Source: Phialocephala subalpina
Lineage: Eukaryota > Ascomycota > Leotiomycetes > Helotiales > Mollisiaceae
DNA: 64,000 nucleotides
Reading direction: 5' to 3'
Assembly (NCBI GenBank): GCA_900073065.1
Contig: FJOG01000008.1
Span: 101,631 to 165,630, forward strand
Shown: positions 55,901 through 64,000 of the stretch, piece by piece
Layout of the letters: every line of letters begins with the position of its first letter
Position numbering within the stretch: the stretch's first letter is position 1
Translations under genes and position numbers: made by a program
The notes under the pieces: model-generated
Databases searched by the model: none
What the model saw: the letters and a program-made list of their open reading frames with translations, nothing else
What the model was told of the DNA's origin: nothing

Positions 55901-57210
55901 CTTGTAATTTTTAGGACGAGTACAGGCGGTTTAGAGGAGGGTTTGATTGCCGTGTATTGAAGCAGTTCGGCAGTCAAACAATGCGACATGATAGAAGAGA
56001 AAACGAGAGGCTCAGGACTTGGAGAGTGTCACTGCATAAGGGAGGATCAAACGCTCAGCCACGAATAAAGGCAACAGGTGTGGCTGGTAAGGCTGGGCAT
56101 CCTGGACTGGACCAATAAAAGCCCCTGTTCCACATGCGCCACAGAAACGGCACAGTCGGTGTCGGATTCGTTCACCAGCTGTCGCAACCAGGCAGATTTT
56201 TGGTACAATGACATATACAAATAAAAGCGCACACAACTTGCAGTCTTAGTGTTCCCATGTTTAAGTCAGACTCTAGCCTCAAGTGGTCTGTCTCGACGGG
56301 ATACTCCCAGATCGTTCCAAGAGACAAATACCAAGCGAGCAAAAATTGAAGACGCAAAACGTCCGGAGAACTTGACAATCAAATGAAAATTAGCAACAAA
56401 GACACAATTTCGGGGCGTATTTGCAAATAATGTGAAAGGCGCAACAGTATCTCGCCAAGTCTGTCTTGCTGTTCAAACAAAAGACACCAGTAACAACGAC
56501 CTTGCGGCCCGCACAAGAGGCCTCGCCGAATCCTGGGATGATTATCTTGATCCACGACATGTGATTAATAGTTTCGTGAAGTTGCTGCTGGAGCTTTCTT
56601 CTATATCGTCTCTTATTTGCTCACTGTGGTTTGGCAGTGAATTCTCGATCGAGTACACGAAAATGACGAAATACATGCATACGAAACGCAATTGCGTGAC
56701 GTTTGGGGGAGTATATAATATGACCCTCTACTCCGTTGATCAAAGCAAGAACGATATCAGCCTCAGCTACTCCAACTAGGAGGGAAGCGTTTCGACAGGT
56801 TGCTATTTGATAAATGACCAGCTTGCGAACGGGCTTGAAAGTGGCGGATTCCATCTGATCAAGGTCCTACTTGGGAAACGGAGGACTGCGATTTTGTGGT
56901 TTGAGGATGTGGATGTGGATGGGTGGGAATTGACGACGAAGATGTCGTTGACAGCAAAATATGAAGATCGGACGCAGCTTTACACGAGGGAGGACACTTC
57001 CTCCGTACCTCAGCACTGAATAACGGATGAATTGATGAGAAAGAATATAGCACTTGCACTCCAAAGAAAATTCATCACTTGACAAACAAGCACCAGACAC
57101 TTGCGCAACTCTCTAAACCACGCACCATATTTCAAAAGAAATACTCGAAGAAGCAAAGGTTAGCATATTTAAGACTCAAGTTGACTTGAACTCATCATTT
57201 CCATCAAATT
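55901..57210. other. Intergenic region
   Basis: No gene supported over 1.3 kb; plus-strand frame 56432-56779 and minus-strand frames near 56012-56236 and 56859-57059 have no recognisable content. Includes the HET promoter and the esterase 3' UTR. Confidence 0.45.
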
Positions 57211-59195
57211 TCAAAGCCCATACACCTCCCGCAAGTTATCCCCAACCCACCCAATAGCTTCCGCCCTAAACGTATCCCACTCCACATAACTCGTCCCATT
57301 CACCGTCCACACCATATTCCATCCCTCCCCTCCCCCAACAGAAGTATTATACGCTGGCCAATATGCTGCTCCTCCAATATTCGGGTCCCCATCCACTATA
57401 AACCTCACCCAAGCTTTCGACATCGTATCTGCGAGAGCAAAGAATGTAGCTTGTTCAGAAGAGGTGAGGTTCCCGAATGGATTAACGTCGTACCCAACCC
57501 CAAGAATGTTGTTAAACACGAACGCTACTTCTGAGAAATGCGTAGCTCCAATTACGGGAGTTTTTCCGTTGGGGCGGACGTCGAATCTGTAGGACCATGA
57601 TGGGGTGTTGTATCGACTCCAGGTATGAGAGGTTAGACGACGGGGGCCGTGCATGATTATATCGCCGAAGTAGGATGTTAGGCGGCGGAATTGGGAGCCG
57701 AGCATGGTTGAGAGGGTGGTGTCATAGGCGAAGAGGTTGGGGTAGGAGATTGGGGAGGGGATTCCTAGAGCTTCGATGTTAGGCCAAAGGTATGGGATTA
57801 CTCGTCCTGCGAATGAATCTGGAGGTATTCCGGTAGAGGAGAGAGTATCGAGGAAGTCGGAGTCCGTAGATACGTTGTAGGAGCAGCCGAATGCTGTGCC
57901 TTCGTCTGTGTTTGTTCCTATTAGGAGAGGGGCTTTAACGAAATTCCCGGTTTCGAGTTGCAAACTTGGCCACGTCTGGATGAAATCACTGTCGATTATT
58001 GGTACGAAGGGTCCAAATCCTGAAGTGCTGGTTGAGATGTTGAGCACGCTGTTGAGTTCACTGAAGGGGAGATTGCGTAGACATTCGAGAGAGGTGGAGA
58101 ATTGGGATGATGGGGAGGAGCAAGAAGTATTCGAGACGAGAGTGTTGTAGACGGATTGGTAGGCTGTGCTGTTGTATCCATTTGACAGACCGACGGGGAA
58201 GAAGGAGACGGCGGGGCCGCCGGATTGTGCTATTGCGCCTCTAAACAAGCCATCATCTCTCCCTATTCATTCTAATTGTCAGCCTCCTGGTGTCGAGGTC
58301 CTCTGCTAGTAAATATGAGAAGAAAAAAGGAGGCTAGACCATTATACGCAAGAAGGTGAGCACCAACACTCTGCGCTCCCGCACTCTCCCCCCAGATCGT
58401 GACTTTTGACGGATCACCACCGAAAGCAGCGATGTTTTCTTGTACCCAATGCAATGCCAACCTCTGATCCCTAAACCCCAAATTCGTCGCTCCTTCATCA
58501 AGTACTTCCTGTCCCCCCAGAAATCCGAAAGCAGAGAGACGGTATTGGATTGAGACTGCTACGATGGGTTTGGAGATAGAGACCGAGGTGTTGAGTATGA
58601 AGGATAGGTTGAAGCGTTGGTCATTCGTTCCGCCCATGAAGAGGCCGCCGCCGTGGATCCAGACTGCTATCGGTAACGATCCAGTCTCCAATTTGGCGGT
58701 TGCATTTGACGCGTTTGAGCGTGATGAGTTGGGCGTGGAGATGTTAGAGTTCGAGGAGGAGACGTGGGGTCTGAAGACATTGAGGTATAGGCAGTCCTCC
58801 GAGAGATCATGGCCCTCATCATCCACTCCATACCCCACACAGAACGTCGGCCATGCTGTCGCGTCTCTCGTCCCATTCCAACTTGCGTTCAGACTTCTCG
58901 GGACTCGGAAACGGAGATCGTTGATTGGTGGCTGGGGCGTATAAGTGAGTACCACGTGGAGGACGCGTCGTGTAGAAAGGAGGCAAAGGGGAGGAGTACG
59001 AACCTGAGCATAAGGAATGCCGAGGAAGAAATCTTGGTTGTATTGCTCATTGTAAATTCCTGTATATGACCCATTCCTTATGGTAACTGTTGGCGCTGAT
59101 GCTGAGTGAGTTGTGTTTGTGTAGGGTGCTCCTGAGAAACTTGTGACAAAGGATGCGCATGTGGTGACGAGAAAGACGGAGAGGATAGAGGGCAT
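57211..59195 (-). CDS. Secreted type-B carboxylesterase
   Basis: Exons 59195-59004, 58931-58340 and 58262-57211 (introns 72 and 77 nt) give 611 residues. The signal peptide is MPSILSVFLVTTCASFVTS. The alpha/beta hydrolase fold of carboxylesterase/lipase type B is clear: VTIRNGSYTGIYN, FFLGIPYAQ, SEDCLYLNVFRP, oxyanion-hole IAVWIHGGGLFMGG, and nucleophile Ser247 in TIWGESAGAQS. The triad is completed by Glu382 (TNTDEGTAFG) and His503 (GATHFSEVAFVF). Many Asn-x-Ser/Thr sites suit a secreted glycoprotein. Secreted fungal members hydrolyse lipids, cutin-like or feruloyl esters or xenobiotics; the substrate is not readable. A TATA box sits 44 bases upstream of the start. Confidence 0.9.
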
Positions 59196-59876
59196 ATTGG
59201 ACTGGCATAGTAGTACGAGAAGAATTACGGCCGAGGCATATATACCCCATCCTCATCTTCTCGGCCCCTCATTCGTCGTCCAAGACTTCTCGGGGAGCAG
59301 TGGATCCTCATCCGCTATTTTTCTTCCTCATCCGTCTGTGCCCAGATAGGGAAAAGTAGCAATACGCTTGGCAGCTACAACATCGCTATCAAGAAACAAG
59401 GATGCTTTGTTTAAGCGTGCCGACGCGCAATTCGGATGTCGAGATTGAAAAGACAATGCAGGCAAAACAGCCGTCGGTGAGAAGAACCGAACACAGGCCT
59501 GGAAGCGAGACTGCGGGGTGGCAGAAAAGGGTGGTGCATGGAATGCGGAGATGTGATTGGAGGATCGGCCCTTTAGGGTCCGGGTGGAATGTATGGCACT
59601 ATCAAGGGTTTGTAAAAATAGATATGGAGATATATCAACTTGATAAAGGGCAGAAGGAAGCTAAGAAGGATGGATTGAAGTAAAGATACTTATCTTGGAG
59701 ACGTCGTGCCGAGGCTGAAGAATTGCGATGCGCAAAGGTGGGATTTTGAGGACAGGGGTTCGAACGCAGGTACCCGATCGGATTTGAGGCGTCCAGAGAA
59801 GAGAATGAGTATTGTTCTTGAAGAATGAGGGGGATCGTATGTCGTAAAAACCCATCAAAAGTATCTGTGTCCGTTC
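59196..59876. other. Intergenic region
   Basis: Promoter side of the esterase gene and 3' side of SLX1. No other gene supported. Confidence 0.4.
59239..59244 (-). promoter_or_regulatory. TATA box of the carboxylesterase gene
   Basis: TATATA in GGGGTATATATGCC on the minus strand lies 44 bases upstream of the esterase ATG. This distance is short for a fungal core promoter but workable if the 5' leader is brief. Confidence 0.45.
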
Positions 59877-61313
59877 TCAATCCAATATCTCTGCATCATC
59901 CCAGTCGCTATCCTCGATGATTGCGTTTAGCCTTGCCAGCTGTTTAGCCTGCGTTCCAGCGGGCCTAGAGGCTACTGAGGTCCTACTATCGATTGACCTC
60001 GTGTCTGAATCGTCTGAGTCGTCTATTTCGTGCCAGTCGCCTACCATTTTCTCTCGCCTTGGATCCGACGCGGCCAATTCCCGTAATTGGTCTTCGATTT
60101 CTTGTCGCTGAGCCTCCTCGTCCATCTCGTCTTCCTCGTCAGACGATTCGATAGCTGCCCGAGATGCCGTTGCTTTCCCTGTGCGCGCTCTCTTCACCTT
60201 GAAGAGCTTCTCGACCTCTTTTTGGCCACGCATCCTCAAAGTTAGCTCTTTGACAACGTCAACCCATCTGTGCTCTGTTCCGCAGCTTGGACACTTCCCC
60301 TTAATTGGGACCAGAGAATCTTCATCATCTCTCAGGAAATGCTGACCGAGACAAGTAATGTGTGTGACTGATTCGCACGCGGGTGCTGGACAAATTGCAT
60401 AGATTCCATCGCCATGCTCGAGTTGGTCGTGGCATATCGCACAGGACCCTTCACGCTCGAAGTCCACAATATTCTTCCCCTTCTCGACATGGGCTTTTTC
60501 ATTTTCGTATGCAACCGCCAATCCTTGGATGCCGTGACTGAGTTTCCGTTTCTTTGCCCTAGGACTCTCGTCGCTGTCTGAAACTTCGGTTTTCAACGGA
60601 GGGAAGTCTGGTATAATATTTATGCTCTCTCGTATCGGTTTGGCGGCGGACTTGCACCACTTCAGCCAAGATTTATACACATCCTCGGAGAAAAAGCGCA
60701 GTTCGAGTGGCCATCGAGAGAATGTGGGGACGCGGAGGAGAAGATGTAGGTTTGAGAGGAGGGATGCAACGGAATGTCGTGGTCTCTTGGGTGGGCCTGA
60801 TCGTTTCTTCCCGGCTGCGTGTTGGATTCGAGACTCGGCTGGGATGTGCGTCGTGATATGTGGATTCTGCCAAGCCCATCTAGAGAAGTCAGAACGTAAC
60901 TGGTGCAACGAATAGAGCCATTTTGGTGCTAAGATGTAGAAAAAAGTCAAGTCAGAAACGCTGGAATAAGACAATGAAGGCATTGTTGAAACGTGATCAT
61001 ACACACGTGACGTGCATCAACACCAACTCACTCAAATTGTAGAGCCGCAATATGGCTCGGAAACCCAGTAACAATGCAGCTCATCTCCCAAGGTCGAAGA
61101 CTAGCCCGACTCGTCCGGACTGCACCACCTTTGGCATCTCCATTATGCTGACGCAGTCGTCTCACTAAGAGCGCGTGAGCATTCTCCACGCGTGACTGGA
61201 GGAAAACAATTACCTGGATTCGGCGTCGAGCCTACATAAACACTATTGGGACGAACAGTTGATCTAAGGAGGTAGCAGCAATAGAATGCTGGTATGGGTC
61301 GGTCCATGGGCAT
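59877..61313 (-). CDS. SLX1: SLX1 structure-specific endonuclease catalytic subunit
   Basis: Exons 61313-61214, 61164-61032 and 60879-59877 (introns 49 and 152 nt) give 411 residues. The GIY-YIG nuclease domain covers about residues 5-85: [41 protein letters not shown] with the catalytic Arg, [20 protein letters not shown], and QFEWAWQNP with the metal-binding Glu. The C-terminal half has the SLX1-type RING/PHD finger from Cys224: [35 protein letters not shown]. An acidic Ser-rich tail follows. SLX1 acts with the SLX4 scaffold to cut branched DNA such as Holliday junctions and flaps in the nucleus. The ATG at 61313 (MPMDRP) fits the family start. The second intron is longer than its neighbours. 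The stop is TAA. Confidence 0.92.

Positions 61314-64000
<2,687 letters not shown>

Overview
The window looks like nuclear DNA of a filamentous ascomycete (Pezizomycotina). The evidence is short GT-AG introns (about 45-80 nt, often with a CTAAC-like branch site), HET-domain genes, Pth11-like and Git3-like receptors, an AA9 lytic polysaccharide monooxygenase with a fungal CBM1, and a DUF6594 relic. A Leotiomycetes-like origin is plausible, but that is inference. No operon, plasmid, phage or CRISPR array is present. An 85-base run of N (52698-52782) marks an assembly gap.

Layout. 1-450 is a very AT-rich block with an 11-bp tandem repeat. 1.5-17.3 kb holds an arylsulfotransferase-like membrane protein, a Ser/Pro-rich unknown, two seven-helix receptors (Git3-like and Pth11-like), a small MADS-like ORF, a LINE (RNase H) relic and a coiled-coil gene with an in-frame TAG. 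18.8-20.1 kb is a DUF6594 pseudogene. 21.7-30.6 kb carries a MAT2B/RmlD-like reductase, a coiled-coil RA-PH protein and a C2H2 zinc-finger protein with C-terminal membrane segments and one frame break. 32.9-40.5 kb carries a secreted AA9 LPMO, a HET protein, an O-methyltransferase and an NmrA-like protein. 41.3-51.2 kb carries a SET-MYND protein, a secreted chitin-binding protein broken by a perfect 46-bp tandem duplication, and an F-box-like protein. 51.7-55.9 kb is decayed: a membrane-protein pseudogene, the gap, and a 250-bp tandem duplication at the 3' end of a second HET gene. 57.2-64 kb carries a secreted type-B carboxylesterase, SLX1, and the 5' part of a KDM5/JARID1-type gene that runs off the window.

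Conserved housekeeping genes (SLX1, KDM5-like, MAT2B-like, RA-PH) are intact and alternate with accessory genes for cell-surface sensing (two receptors), plant-wall or chitin interaction (AA9, chitin-binding protein, esterase) and nonself recognition (two HET proteins). Several accessory genes carry frame breaks or in-frame TAG codons. I found no convincing new multi-gene system. The most informative observations are small structural ones: the frame-breaking 46-bp duplication, a 72-nt intron that is a multiple of three and has no stop, a GC-AG intron, in-frame TAG codons inside otherwise open genes, and an exact 250-bp duplication. All gene models were spliced by eye.
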